Source: Sulfurovum sp.
GTDB taxonomy: Bacteria; Campylobacterota; Campylobacteria; Campylobacterales; Sulfurovaceae
NCBI GenBank assembly: GCA_013139765.1
Contig: WTAE01000144.1
Location: forward strand, 1-32,268
DNA: 32,268 nucleotides
Direction of reading: 5' to 3'
Shown here: one piece after another, positions 15,816 to 24,447 of the stretch
Numbering within the stretch: the stretch's first letter is position 1
Layout of the letters: the number at the start of each line of letters is the position of its first letter
Translations under genes and position numbers: made by a program
Notes under the pieces: generated by a model
The model's input: the letters and a program-made list of their open reading frames with translations, nothing else
What the model was told of the DNA's origin: nothing
The model's database searches: none

Positions 15816-15874
15816 CGTTATTTAAATATAGCAGAAAGATAAATTAGGTGGTTTTATTTATGGTATTTATTATA

Positions 15875-17011
15875 CTATTTTTTTACGGGTAGAGAAAGAC
15901 TATGGTTTGATTCATTAATCTCATTAAAGACTTTCACTTTTACTTCTTTTTTTCTCTTCTCCTCTGAGAGTTTTTCCTTGATAAGTTTCTCTTGGGCTAA
16001 TTTTTCCTCAGCAAGTTTCTTCTTCTCTTCTTCTCGTTTCTTTTGGTACGCTCTAAAGGTACGGATATTGGTTAAGTGTTCCTCATAACTTTCACAAAAA
16101 ACATGTTTACCACTAGGCTTCAACATGAAGAAAAGATGTTTACAATCTTCAGGGAACATCGCCGCACGTAAGGCGTCTATGGAGATGCTTGCCATAGGAT
16201 GTGGTGGTAACCCCTTGTGTTTGTACGTGTTGTAGTAGCTTGTGTCCGTTTTAATACGTTCAGGGGTCACAATGGTGTGTGAAAACTTACCGTAGTTCAA
16301 GGTAGAGTCCATTTGAAGTCTCATTTTCTTCTTTAAACGGTTATAGATGACCGCAGAAATGGTAGGCATCTCTGAAATGGCATTGCTCTCTTTTTGAATG
16401 ATAGACGCAATGGTTAGTAAAATTTTGACTTCAAGATGGTCTGGTGGGTTTGTGAAGCTTTTGGCTATGAAAAAGTCTAGTACTTTTTGAGAGTCGTTTA
16501 CTAAGTAGCGTATGAGCGTCTCTTCTTTGACTTTTCTTGCCACTTTGTAGTGTCCCGAAAAGATGCTGGCTTCTCTAAAGGGTGCGTATGCCTTATACGC
16601 TTTTTGAAGTTCTTTTTCATTGAGCTTCATGTCGTTGGCTAAACGTCTCACAATCTCTGTATGTGTCTCAGCAGCGTAGATGACAATGTTCATGGTTTTT
16701 GCTTTATGTTTGTAAATGTCTTTAAAAAAAGCATACCGTCCATCATGCTGTTTTTTAAGCGTGTACCACCCTCTTTTGGGAAGTGCATCAAAATCCAACA
16801 TCACTTTATCTATAAAAGTAAGGGTGTAGCCCTGCGCTTCTAACGATGTCACGATACCCTGCTTGTTTTCACCCTCTAAGTAAAATGTTTCTGTGGCATT
16901 TTTACTAATAGGAACGAAGTTGTAGAGAAAAATGAGCATTACTAAGGCCACGAAAAATTGGAAGTAGTGTAAGATGCGTATGTATTTTTTACAGATAAAG
17001 GTTTTAGGCAT
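15875..17011 (-). CDS. mltG: Endolytic murein transglycosylase MltG
   Basis: Cleaves nascent peptidoglycan strands at the periplasmic face of the inner membrane, 378 residues. There is one N-terminal membrane segment (about 17-34). The YceG domain runs to about 320, with catalytic Glu208 in IASIIQKES, QMDSTLNYG at 233-241 and TSYYNTYKHKGLPPHPMASIS. The last 55 residues are an unusual Lys/Glu-rich helical tail (KKREEEKKKLAEEKLAQEK), probably a coiled coil outside the enzyme core. The ATG has no Shine-Dalgarno, and TATAAT at 17017-17022 (minus) ends 5 nt before it, suggesting a leaderless start. A hairpin at 17029-17059 separates it from the preceding gene. Confidence 0.93.
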   Translation of the reverse strand: MPKTFICKKYIRILHYFQFFVALVMLIFLYNFVPISKNATETFYLEGENKQGIVTSLEAQGYTLTFIDKVMLDFDALPKRGWYTLKKQHDGRYAFFKDIYKHKAKTMNIVIYAAETHTEIVRRLANDMKLNEKELQKAYKAYAPFREASIFSGHYKVARKVKEETLIRYLVNDSQKVLDFFIAKSFTNPPDHLEVKILLTIASIIQKESNAISEMPTISAVIYNRLKKKMRLQMDSTLNYGKFSHTIVTPERIKTDTSYYNTYKHKGLPPHPMASISIDALRAAMFPEDCKHLFFMLKPSGKHVFCESYEEHLTNIRTFRAYQKKREEEKKKLAEEKLAQEKLIKEKLSEEKRKKEVKVKVFNEINESNHSLSLPVKK

Positions 17012-17016
17012 GAAAG

Positions 17017-17022
17017 ATTATA
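17017..17022 (-). promoter_or_regulatory. -10 element abutting the mltG start (leaderless candidate)
   Basis: TATAAT-CTTTC-ATG on the minus strand, with no ribosome-binding site. The transcript would start at or next to the ATG. Confidence 0.45.
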
Positions 17023-17028
17023 GCATAG

Positions 17029-17059
17029 AAGTTTGGCCTTCTGAGAGAAGACCAACTTA
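17029..17059 (-). terminator. Stem-loop after the Arg/His-rich gene
   Basis: On the minus strand AAGTTGGTCTTCT pairs with AGAAGGCCAAACTT around a CTC loop, about 13 bp with one bulge and one G-U. No U run follows, so termination is likely but not of the textbook form. The mltG -10 follows directly. Confidence 0.5.
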
Positions 17060-17075
17060 CTAGGTGTCAAGAGCT

Positions 17076-17450
17076 TTAATCGTGACTAGCCTCATTGATT
17101 GCTGCACCAATAACAGCACCCACAACAGCTGCTCCTACGACAGCACCCGTATTACTTCGTCTGTTACGTCCTCTGTGGTAAGCACGGCTTCTTCTATGGT
17201 GTCTGTAGTTGGCACGACGATGATTTCTTCGTATAGATTTTCTACGTGCTTTTCTATATCTTCTTTTTTTATATTTTCTAGCTTCAGCCTGATGAAACAA
17301 TGTGAAGCTGACCTTAGCAGTAGAGAGCTGTGATAATACGGTCATTTTTGGTGATGTAGTACTCTGCTCAATAGAAATAGAAGGAGAGAAGAGTCCCAGC
17401 ATTAAAGTAACCGCTACAAGTTTAACGGCAAAAAAGTTTTTTCTTCTCAT
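17076..17450 (-). CDS. Small exported Arg/His-rich protein with glycine-zipper C-terminus
   Basis: 124 residues. Residues 1-27 look like a signal peptide. Residues about 58-97 are a dense Arg/His/Lys/Tyr region (KKRRYRKARRK and HHRRSRAYHRGR). Residues about 100-118 are an Ala/Gly/Val glycine-zipper-like segment (GAVVGAAVVGAVIGAAI). The start ATG overlaps the stop of the DUF2092 gene (ATGA), so the two are translationally coupled. The composition suggests binding to a polyanion such as lipopolysaccharide, peptidoglycan polymers or nucleic acid at the envelope, but that is inference. No family is recognised with confidence. Confidence 0.7.
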   Translation of the reverse strand: MRRKNFFAVKLVAVTLMLGLFSPSISIEQSTTSPKMTVLSQLSTAKVSFTLFHQAEARKYKKRRYRKARRKSIRRNHRRANYRHHRRSRAYHRGRNRRSNTGAVVGAAVVGAVIGAAINEASHD

Positions 17451-18268
17451 TTTTCATCCTTTTTGACTGTTTTGTCAGTGGTCATTTGTTCAACTACAAT
17501 CTTTTTCGCGACTACCTTCTTTGCATCTTTGGGCGCAGTAAAAGTAAAGATACTTTGATCTTTAATTGCATCAAGATTCCACGCTACCTTGATCATACTA
17601 CGAGGTTGGTCTTTCATGGTTTTATCTACAAAAGCTGCACGTCTGATGAGAGGTGTATCTCCTTTTTCAATCCAAAGCTGGATATCCCATTCTTTACCAG
17701 GAAACCCAACATAGTAACAATGTTTTCCATCTACTGTGACGGTACCAAAGTAGAAGCCTTTGTCAAAATCAAGGTCTTCAGCGACGTCAGAGTAAAGCAA
17801 TTGCGTCAAAGGAACTGCAAAACCATAATCCTCAGTCAGTGTATCAAGTGCATCATCAATGTCACCATCAAAAGGAACCTCTGCATATTCATTGTCTGCA
17901 ATGTCATAGATAGATACTTTTCCATTGTTCATCACCGTATCTCTATTGTCTACATCTCCTCTTACTTGCATGCGTACTTTATCGGGTCTTTGTACTGAAG
18001 CACTGTAGTTGTGTGTCAGAAAAAGCATCATATGGTCAGCATACTCATCTTCGTTGACGATGGTTGCTTTAAAAGAGTAGTGTTTGAGTGCACCAAGGTA
18101 AGCATAAGATTTTTTAACCAGTTCAAGTGGGGAGACCCCTGCTTCTGCCTGAGTCTTTTTACCTGCTTCTGTGACAGCAGCTGTGGTGTCCTCGGCAGCA
18201 GAAAGTGTCATACTTGTTGAGAGAAGTACGGCACCTGTGATACCAAGGAGTTTTTTATACATAGTCAT
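17447..18268 (-). CDS. DUF2092 periplasmic protein (LolA/LolB-like fold)
   Basis: 273 residues. A signal peptide ends near SAAED (about 1-25). The body has the strand-rich pattern of DUF2092: SPLELVKKSYAYLGALKHYSF, RPDKVRMQVRGD, VMNNGKVSIYD, DGKHCYYVGF, WDIQLWIEKGDTPLIRRAAF and the closing FTFTAPKDAK. Such proteins resemble outer-membrane lipoprotein carriers, but no partner is known here. The start at 18268 is favoured by AAGGA 7 nt upstream; the Met two codons on is an alternative. It is the first gene of a pair with the Arg/His-rich protein. Confidence 0.82.
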   Translation of the reverse strand: MTMYKKLLGITGAVLLSTSMTLSAAEDTTAAVTEAGKKTQAEAGVSPLELVKKSYAYLGALKHYSFKATIVNEDEYADHMMLFLTHNYSASVQRPDKVRMQVRGDVDNRDTVMNNGKVSIYDIADNEYAEVPFDGDIDDALDTLTEDYGFAVPLTQLLYSDVAEDLDFDKGFYFGTVTVDGKHCYYVGFPGKEWDIQLWIEKGDTPLIRRAAFVDKTMKDQPRSMIKVAWNLDAIKDQSIFTFTAPKDAKKVVAKKIVVEQMTTDKTVKKDEK

Positions 18269-18415
18269 TATTCCATCCTTTGTTTTGTTGTAAATTTTTA
18301 TGCCCTGTATTAATGATACTCACAAAGCTTCATCTCTATTGTAGTTAAATAATTAATAAAATCAAATATTTATATATTATTTTAATTTTTAAAAATAACT
18401 TATACATTTATTCGT

Positions 18416-18421
18416 TAAAAT
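18416..18421 (+). promoter_or_regulatory. -10-like element abutting the OprB-like start (leaderless candidate)
   Basis: TAAAAT followed by six bases and then the ATG at 18428, with no Shine-Dalgarno. The spacing equals that of the UDG gene. The A+T-rich 159-nt divergent region upstream also holds the DUF2092 promoter. Confidence 0.4.
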
Positions 18422-18427
18422 AGTTCT

Positions 18428-19675
18428 ATGATTAAACCAATATTAGTAATTCACAAAACTTTCATCACATCAATGGTATTGCTAGCAGCAGTACATGCCA
18501 ATGAAACACCGGTATTTACCTCTCCCAGCAGTGTTGAAGGTACGATGATCGAAAATGAACTACCCGATACCTCATTTTTTCGCCTTGAATCTGTAGATAA
18601 CTTCTTTACACCCTACAATGAATGGAAAGCATCTATCAACAAAGAACACAACCTTCACTTCGGTGGAGACTATCAAACACTTTACCAAAATGCCAATCCA
18701 AGTCTAACAGATAAAGAGGCTTTTTCTGGAGTATTTAGAATTTACGGTACATACAAAGCCTACAATGCAGACTCTGCCAATTCCGGCTCACTCATCTTTA
18801 AAGTAGAAAACCGTCATACCTTTGGCAATCATTTAGATGCCCAAAACTATGGTTTTTCTGCAGGATATTACGGTATTACAGGTGCATTATTTGGTGACTA
18901 TACGCAACATGATGGTTGGGGACTTACCAACCTCTTTTGGAAACAGTACCTCAATGAAGGGCAAACAACTTTCCAAGTTGGTATCTTGGATCCAACGGAC
19001 TACTTAGGGGTATACGGGCTTATAAATCCCATGACAGCTTTTTCAAACCTCGCTTTTTTATCGGACCAGTCCATGTTTTTGCCAAATCAGGGGTTAGGGT
19101 TGGCTGCTGCAAGTATGTTAGATGAGAACTTTTATGTGATAGCTGGAATTAATGATGCCAATGCAGATGCACAAGAGCTAGGTTTCGATACGTTCTTTGA
19201 AGACAATAAATACTTTACTTCCATAGAGATAGGTTGGACAACAGGACAGGACCGTATCTACTTTGAGAACATTCACTTGACACTATGGCATGTAGATGAA
19301 CATTCAAAGTTTAACGCTTCACCTGAAGGCTGGGGAGCAAACTTTTCAGCTGCATGGTTTGTAGATGACACATGGATGCCTTTTTTAAGAGCAGGATATT
19401 CAGAAGATGGTGCTGCGCTTATGCAAAAAAACATAAGTGCAGGTGTAGGCTACTATGTAAACCAGACAAGAGACCTCTTTGGTTTTGGACTTAACTGGGC
19501 GGACCCCTCTGATGACAGTCTAAAGGACCAAACCACGGCAGAGATGTTTTACCGTGTACAATTGGCACAAAGCATAGCCATCACACCAAGCATACAGTAC
19601 TTTAAAGACCCTGCGTTTTTCCCTGCAGAGTCAAGTATGTGGCTCTTTGGACTAAGAACACGGTTTACGTTTTAA
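18428..19675 (+). CDS. OprB-family carbohydrate-selective-type porin
   Basis: Outer-membrane channel, 415 residues. A signal peptide ends at VHANE (about 1-24). The barrel starts with FGGDYQTLYQNAN and includes GSLIFKVENRHTFGNH, GILDPTDYLGVYGLINP and LLPNQGLGL-like turns (MFLPNQGLGLAA), ending with LRTRFTF and its terminal Phe. These fit the OprB family. The transported solute is unknown; OprB relatives in chemolithotrophs need not carry sugars. The amidohydrolase gene follows in the same direction after 79 nt, so uptake of its substrate is a reasonable guess. Confidence 0.85.
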   Translation: MIKPILVIHKTFITSMVLLAAVHANETPVFTSPSSVEGTMIENELPDTSFFRLESVDNFFTPYNEWKASINKEHNLHFGGDYQTLYQNANPSLTDKEAFSGVFRIYGTYKAYNADSANSGSLIFKVENRHTFGNHLDAQNYGFSAGYYGITGALFGDYTQHDGWGLTNLFWKQYLNEGQTTFQVGILDPTDYLGVYGLINPMTAFSNLAFLSDQSMFLPNQGLGLAAASMLDENFYVIAGINDANADAQELGFDTFFEDNKYFTSIEIGWTTGQDRIYFENIHLTLWHVDEHSKFNASPEGWGANFSAAWFVDDTWMPFLRAGYSEDGAALMQKNISAGVGYYVNQTRDLFGFGLNWADPSDDSLKDQTTAEMFYRVQLAQSIAITPSIQYFKDPAFFPAESSMWLFGLRTRFTF

Positions 19676-19698
19676 TGCACGTATGAAAAAGTAGATTG

Positions 19699-19719
19699 GA
19701 GCGCTAGACAAAAGCGTTC
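19699..19719 (+). terminator. Weak stem-loop between porin and amidohydrolase
   Basis: GAGCGCT and AGCGTTC form 7 pairs (one G-U) around a 7-nt loop, with TTTTT 7 nt later. It could attenuate read-through from the porin into the amidohydrolase gene. Confidence 0.35.
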
Positions 19720-19754
19720 TGATGTGTTTTTAAGCTCACATAAAAGGAAAAAGA

Positions 19755-21155
19755 ATGAAAAAATTAGTAAGTGTAATGGCTGCAACAGTAGCCTTGACTA
19801 TATCTCTCTCAGCGAGTCAGATTCTCATAAACAATGTCAATATTTTTGATGGGAAAAATGATAAATTAGAGATGAAAATGAATGTCTTGGTAGAAGACAA
19901 TCTGATTAAGACCATCTCATCAAAAGCTATTGTACATGAAAAAGGTGCAATAGTATTAGACGGGAAAGGTAAAACATTAATGCCTGGTCTTATAGAAGGA
20001 CATGGGCATCTACAGATGAATGGTACCTCTTTAGCAGATATTGAAAATAATCGAGGCTGGGAAGAACTCGCTGTTAGGTCAGTAGCAAAAGCGAAGATGG
20101 CCTTGATGTCGGGATTTACATCTTGGCGTGATATGGGTGGTATGGGAATAGGACTTAAAAAGAGTATAGATGCAGGTTTAGTGGAAGGACCTCGTATTTA
20201 CCCTTCCGGTGCTTTTATAGGACCCACAGGCTCTCACGCAGATTTTAGAAACTATACTACACCAAATGAAACGGTTAATGATATTCAATCAGCTGGCGGA
20301 AGACTGGGTATGACCTTTACTGCAGATGGCGTGGATATGATAAAAACAGGTGCACGACAAAACTTTATGCAGGGAGCAACACAGATCAAAATCATGTCTA
20401 GTGGTGGTGTAGCTTCTGCTTTCGATCCATGGCAACTTGATGCTTATTCTGCAGAAGAGATACGTGCTGCTGTAGAAATAGCAGATGCTTATGGTTCTTA
20501 TGTTGGATCACATGCATATAGTAAAAAATCAATTATACGTTGTTTAGAAAATGGTGTAAAAACGATAGAACACGGTTTTATGTTTGATGGTGACGTTGCT
20601 AAATTAATGGAAGAGAAAGGTGCTTATATCACAACAAATATGCATGCCTTTTCTCCTTACTTAGGAGAAATTGAAGCGATCAAGTCTAGTCCCGCATCTG
20701 CGCGTAAAGCTGCATCTGCTCAAAAAGCTTTTGTTAACTATATTGAAAATGTAAAAAAGTATCAACCAAAATTTGGGTTCCATTCAGATTGTGTGGGTGG
20801 TGTTGAGTCTTGTAAAAAGCAGACAGATCATGAAATATATTTAAGTGCTAAATTCTTAGGAAATTTCTTTGCACTTAAATCATTAACCTCTGTAAATGCT
20901 GAGATTTTAGCCCTTTCAGGTGATGTGCTTAATCCTTATATAGATGGTAAATTAGGAGTGATAGAAGAAGGTGCATACGCAGATATTCTAGTGGTTGATG
21001 GTAATCCACTGAAAGACATCACTGCCATTGGTGGTAATTATAAATGGTTTGATGCAGAGCCTCGTGATGGAGTTAAAGTTTTACGTATCATTATGAAAGA
21101 TGGTAAGATTTATAAAAATAGTTTAACAAAGGGTATGAAGACCAACTTACATTAA
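19755..21155 (+). CDS. Exported metal-dependent amidohydrolase (prolidase/imidazolonepropionase-like)
   Basis: 466 residues. The signal peptide is residues 1-20 (cut near LSAS). The amidohydrolase fold shows His83/His85 in EGHGHLQ, Lys212 in QIKIMSSGG (probable carboxylated lysine), His253 in GSHAYSK, His273 in IEHGFMF and Asp345 in FHSDCVGG, a complete binuclear set. LGVIEEGAYADILVVDGNPL closes the small beta domain. Relatives act on N-acyl amino acids or Xaa-Pro dipeptides; the substrate here is unknown. The location would be periplasmic. AAAAGGAA precedes the ATG. The OprB-like porin upstream may bring in the substrate. Confidence 0.88.
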   Translation: MKKLVSVMAATVALTISLSASQILINNVNIFDGKNDKLEMKMNVLVEDNLIKTISSKAIVHEKGAIVLDGKGKTLMPGLIEGHGHLQMNGTSLADIENNRGWEELAVRSVAKAKMALMSGFTSWRDMGGMGIGLKKSIDAGLVEGPRIYPSGAFIGPTGSHADFRNYTTPNETVNDIQSAGGRLGMTFTADGVDMIKTGARQNFMQGATQIKIMSSGGVASAFDPWQLDAYSAEEIRAAVEIADAYGSYVGSHAYSKKSIIRCLENGVKTIEHGFMFDGDVAKLMEEKGAYITTNMHAFSPYLGEIEAIKSSPASARKAASAQKAFVNYIENVKKYQPKFGFHSDCVGGVESCKKQTDHEIYLSAKFLGNFFALKSLTSVNAEILALSGDVLNPYIDGKLGVIEEGAYADILVVDGNPLKDITAIGGNYKWFDAEPRDGVKVLRIIMKDGKIYKNSLTKGMKTNLH

Positions 21156-21285
21156 GAAGAATTAGTGCTTAATTAGCGAATACTGTAAAAAGCTTGACCC
21201 TTTACTTTTCTCTTAGTCCACGTATACTGCACGTTTAGACTTTATGCTATAGTAAAGAATAGCCCTCAAAAAGGAGCTTATTGTT

Positions 21286-21765
21286 ATGAAAGATGAAGAA
21301 GCAATAGAGACACAAAAAAAGAATGACTTAAAAACCTTATATAAAAAGTACCACCCTCACCCAATGTTGGTACACTTTCCCATTGCCCTGCACTTCTTTG
21401 CAGGGGCTTTAGACATCCTCTTTTTCTTTCTTCCTAAAAGTGCTTTTGCCTCAGCCATTTTCTATACCTTTTTTGCAGCCGTTGTGACAGGCTTTTTTGC
21501 CATGATCCCTGGCATCTTTTCTTGGTGGATTAACTACAAATTGTCCTGGACGCGTATTTTCATTGTAAAACTTCTACTCTCTGTGCTTAACCTTCTTCTA
21601 GGGCTTGTGGCTATTGAGATTTATTGGCAAAATCCTGAAGTGGTTTTTACACTCTCACTACAAAGTGTCCTCTATCATAGCATTGTCCTAATCACGATGG
21701 TCTTTGTGACGATTGTGGCGTATTATGGGGCAAAACTTACTTGGTCTAAAAAGGATGTTAAATGA
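21286..21765 (+). CDS. DUF2231 four-helix membrane protein
   Basis: 159 residues. The diagnostic HPHPMLVHFPIALHFFAG (about 24-41) begins a DUF2231-type bundle, followed by three further hydrophobic segments (about 55-80, 90-110 and 125-150). The conserved His residues at the membrane edge may bind heme, as proposed for this family. AAGGAG lies 8-9 nt before the ATG. The stop overlaps the korA start as ATGA, so it is translationally coupled to the 2-oxoacid oxidoreductase. A link to redox chemistry is inferred from that. Confidence 0.85.
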   Translation: MKDEEAIETQKKNDLKTLYKKYHPHPMLVHFPIALHFFAGALDILFFFLPKSAFASAIFYTFFAAVVTGFFAMIPGIFSWWINYKLSWTRIFIVKLLLSVLNLLLGLVAIEIYWQNPEVVFTLSLQSVLYHSIVLITMVFVTIVAYYGAKLTWSKKDVK

Positions 21766-23537
21766 GTAAAGAAAAATTAGAGTCAGAACACTTTAACACT
21801 ATTAATGAATCTCCCATCAAGCTAGCAGTTGGCCAGAGAGAAGAAAGTGCTAGTAAACATGAAAGTACCTCTATCCTTATAGGAGGTGCCGCAGGTGCAG
21901 GTATTATGAGCTTGGAAAATGTTTTAACCGATGCCTTTAAACGCTCTGGGTATTTTGTATTTTCCACCAAAGAGTATATGTCTCGGGTAAGGGGAGGAAG
22001 TAACACCACCCTACTACGCATTTCAAATGTTCCCATTTGCGCACCTTGTTGGCAAGTGGATATTTTCATCGCACTAGACAAAGAGGCTTTAGACCATGTG
22101 CAGGAACGTTTAGGGCCTACGACGATCGTGCTTGCTGATGAAAGCATTAAAGATGAAACACTTACCATTACAGCTATGCCTATGTTAGAAGCGGTCAAAG
22201 AAGTGGGGAATCTACGTTATGCCAATGCTTATGTGGCGGGTGTATTGTTTGCTATGTTTTCACTTGACAATCAAAACCTCTCTAAGAGTATAAAGACTTT
22301 GTTAAAAAAACAACACCCAGAAGAGAATGAAACAGCGATGCAAGAGGGCTTTAGCTATGCGACAAGTTTGAGAAGTGTAGAGATGCCAAAACATCTTTCT
22401 GCTCTAGTTCATGATCCAGAAAACATGCATCTTCTCAATGGTTCAAGCGCATCAGGATTTGGCTTTTTACTAGGAGGTTGTAACATGATTACCTCCTACC
22501 CTATGTCCCCCTCTACAGGTGTGCTGAACTTTATGGCTTCCATGTCTAATGAGTTTGAGATAGTTGTGGAACAAAGTGAAGATGAAATTGCATCAATTAA
22601 CATGGTCTTAGGGGGATGGTATAGCGGTGCAAGAGCCATGACATCAACCTCAGGAGGAGGATTTGCACTGATGACAGAAACTATCAGCCTTTCAGGGGTA
22701 AGTGAAACACCAGCAGTGGTTTATCTGGCACAGCGTCCCGGTCCTGCAACAGGTTTACCCACAAGAACAGAACAGGGAGACCTCAATCTCGCCATACACT
22801 CTGGACATGGGTACTTTGGACGTATTGTTTTAGCTCCGGGGGATTTACAGGAGTGTATAGACTATGCCTATCTAGCCGTTGAACTGGCAGACAGATACCA
22901 GATGCCCGTAATTTATCTGAGTGATCAATACTTGGCAGACTCCATTGCTATGATTTCTGATGTTGATTTTTCCGCTTATGAACAACGTAGATATATTCAA
23001 AGAACAGAAGCATCTTATAATCGTTATAGCTTGAAAGATGGCGCTATTAGTCCTAGAGGTGTACCAAGTTTTGGTGAAGGTCTCATCGTCTCTTCTAGTC
23101 ATGAGCATGAAGAGCGTGGTCAAAGTACGGAAAACTATCACATACGTGACCAAATGCAGCAGAAGCGACAAGAAAAAATAAACCTTAGTATTGAAGAAGC
23201 TTTTAAACCTCAAGTCATGGGTCAAGGTGACATTGCAGTCATAGGATGGGGTTCTACAAAAGCTGTCATAGAAGAAGTGCTAAAAGTCTTAAATGATGCA
23301 CAACTCTTTCAAGTACACTTTAACTGGGTGCATCCACTTAATCCAGAGCATTTAAAAGTACTTAAAGAAGCCAAAACTCTTATTGTCATAGAAAACAATG
23401 CTGTAGGAGACTTTGCAGATATACTCAAATCCCATGATGTCAACATAGACCATCGTATTTTACAGTCTAACGGCTTCCCTTTCTTCACAGATCTATTAGA
23501 AGAGAAATTAAGTAAAATCCTAAAGGAGATAAGATGA
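21762..23537 (+). CDS. korA: 2-Oxoacid:ferredoxin oxidoreductase, fused gamma-alpha subunit
   Basis: 591 residues. A 35-residue hydrophilic extension precedes the gamma domain (about 36-190: ILIGGAAGAGIMSLENVL and SRVRGGSNTTLLR). The alpha domain (about 215-590) has LNGSSASGFGFLLGG, SYPMSPSTGVLNFM, EQSEDEIASINM, TSTSGGGFALMTE and LAQRPGPATGLPTRTEQGDL, the CoA- and substrate-side motifs of Kor/OGOR enzymes. With KorB it should interconvert a 2-oxoacid plus CoA with an acyl-CoA and CO2 using ferredoxin. 2-Oxoglutarate is likely but not proven. Start and stop overlap its neighbours (ATGA at both ends), so the three genes form a tight unit. It is the two-subunit form, distinct from the four-subunit OorDABC or PorABCD enzymes of the phylum. 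Confidence 0.93.
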   Translation: MSKEKLESEHFNTINESPIKLAVGQREESASKHESTSILIGGAAGAGIMSLENVLTDAFKRSGYFVFSTKEYMSRVRGGSNTTLLRISNVPICAPCWQVDIFIALDKEALDHVQERLGPTTIVLADESIKDETLTITAMPMLEAVKEVGNLRYANAYVAGVLFAMFSLDNQNLSKSIKTLLKKQHPEENETAMQEGFSYATSLRSVEMPKHLSALVHDPENMHLLNGSSASGFGFLLGGCNMITSYPMSPSTGVLNFMASMSNEFEIVVEQSEDEIASINMVLGGWYSGARAMTSTSGGGFALMTETISLSGVSETPAVVYLAQRPGPATGLPTRTEQGDLNLAIHSGHGYFGRIVLAPGDLQECIDYAYLAVELADRYQMPVIYLSDQYLADSIAMISDVDFSAYEQRRYIQRTEASYNRYSLKDGAISPRGVPSFGEGLIVSSSHEHEERGQSTENYHIRDQMQQKRQEKINLSIEEAFKPQVMGQGDIAVIGWGSTKAVIEEVLKVLNDAQLFQVHFNWVHPLNPEHLKVLKEAKTLIVIENNAVGDFADILKSHDVNIDHRILQSNGFPFFTDLLEEKLSKILKEIR

Positions 23538-24379
23538 ATCATCCACTTGACAGAGCAAATATAAACAATGCATGGTGTCCAGGATGTGGAAATTTCGGTA
23601 TCTTAAAACTCATAGAAGAGGTACTGACAGAACTTGAACTTGATGCTAAAAACATTGTGATAGTCGCAGGTATCGGGCAAGCGTCTAAAACACCCTATTA
23701 TATAGATACAAACATGTTTTCTGGTCTTCACGGACGTGCACTACCGGTAGCCACAGCCATTAAAGTTTCTAACCCAACACTCACTGTCATTGCTGAAGGT
23801 GGAGATGGTGATATGTATGGAGAAGGTGGAAACCACTTTATGCACACGGTAAGACGTAACCCAGATATTGTACATATTGTACACAACAACATGGTGTATG
23901 GTCTTACCAAAGGCCAAGCTTCCCCCACAAGTCAAAAAGGTTTTGAAACGCCTGTGCAAGTCAAAGGTGTGAGCTCTGAGCCCTTTAATCCCATTTCTGT
24001 TGCCTTGGCTTTAAGGGCTGGCTTTGTAGCACGTGTGAACATTGGAAATTATGAACATGCTAAAATAGTACTCAAAGAAGCCTTTTTACACAAAGGGTAT
24101 GCTTTGGTAGATATCTTTCAGCCCTGTGTGGTCTTTAACAAAGTCAACACTTATAGATGGTTTAAAGATAACACTTATGAACTAGAAGAAACATACAAGA
24201 CAAATAACTTGATATCTGCCATGGAAAAAGCCCTTGAAGATGCACCTGTGCCTATTGGGGTATTTTATCAAGCGCTTTCCCCTACTTTTGAAGATCATAA
24301 AAGAGGTGAAAATAAAAAGCCTTTATTTGAGATGAAACATGACCTTAAAAAACTCCAGTCATTTTTCGATAGCTATTAA
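23534..24379 (+). CDS. korB: 2-Oxoacid:ferredoxin oxidoreductase, beta subunit (TPP)
   Basis: 281 residues, the thiamine-diphosphate and Fe-S subunit. WCPGCG gives Cys15 and Cys18, and IFQPC gives Cys198. EGGDGDMYGEGGNH (88-101), then RRN and NNMVYGLTKGQASPTS, is the TPP/Mg site. The expected third cluster cysteine, normally in a GIGCS motif, is Gln49 in GIGQAS, so the 4Fe-4S cluster has only three visible cysteine ligands. This looks like a recognisable subfamily variant rather than decay, since all else is intact. The ATG overlaps the korA TGA. Confidence 0.93.
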   Translation: MNHPLDRANINNAWCPGCGNFGILKLIEEVLTELELDAKNIVIVAGIGQASKTPYYIDTNMFSGLHGRALPVATAIKVSNPTLTVIAEGGDGDMYGEGGNHFMHTVRRNPDIVHIVHNNMVYGLTKGQASPTSQKGFETPVQVKGVSSEPFNPISVALALRAGFVARVNIGNYEHAKIVLKEAFLHKGYALVDIFQPCVVFNKVNTYRWFKDNTYELEETYKTNNLISAMEKALEDAPVPIGVFYQALSPTFEDHKRGENKKPLFEMKHDLKKLQSFFDSY

Positions 24380-24447
24380 TTTCTGGGGTAATGACTACAC
24401 CAGCACTACACAGATACCTCTTATCATAAGATAAAAAAGGATTTAAA

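Noticed and set aside
17486-17998. A 170-codon frame antisense to the DUF2092 gene
   Set aside because: Cys/Phe/Ile-rich translation typical of antisense shadows; the minus-strand gene has a signal peptide and family motifs.
21758-22198. A 146-codon frame antisense to the start of korA
   Set aside because: The plus-strand gene has clear gamma-subunit motifs over the same bases and is coupled to its upstream neighbour.
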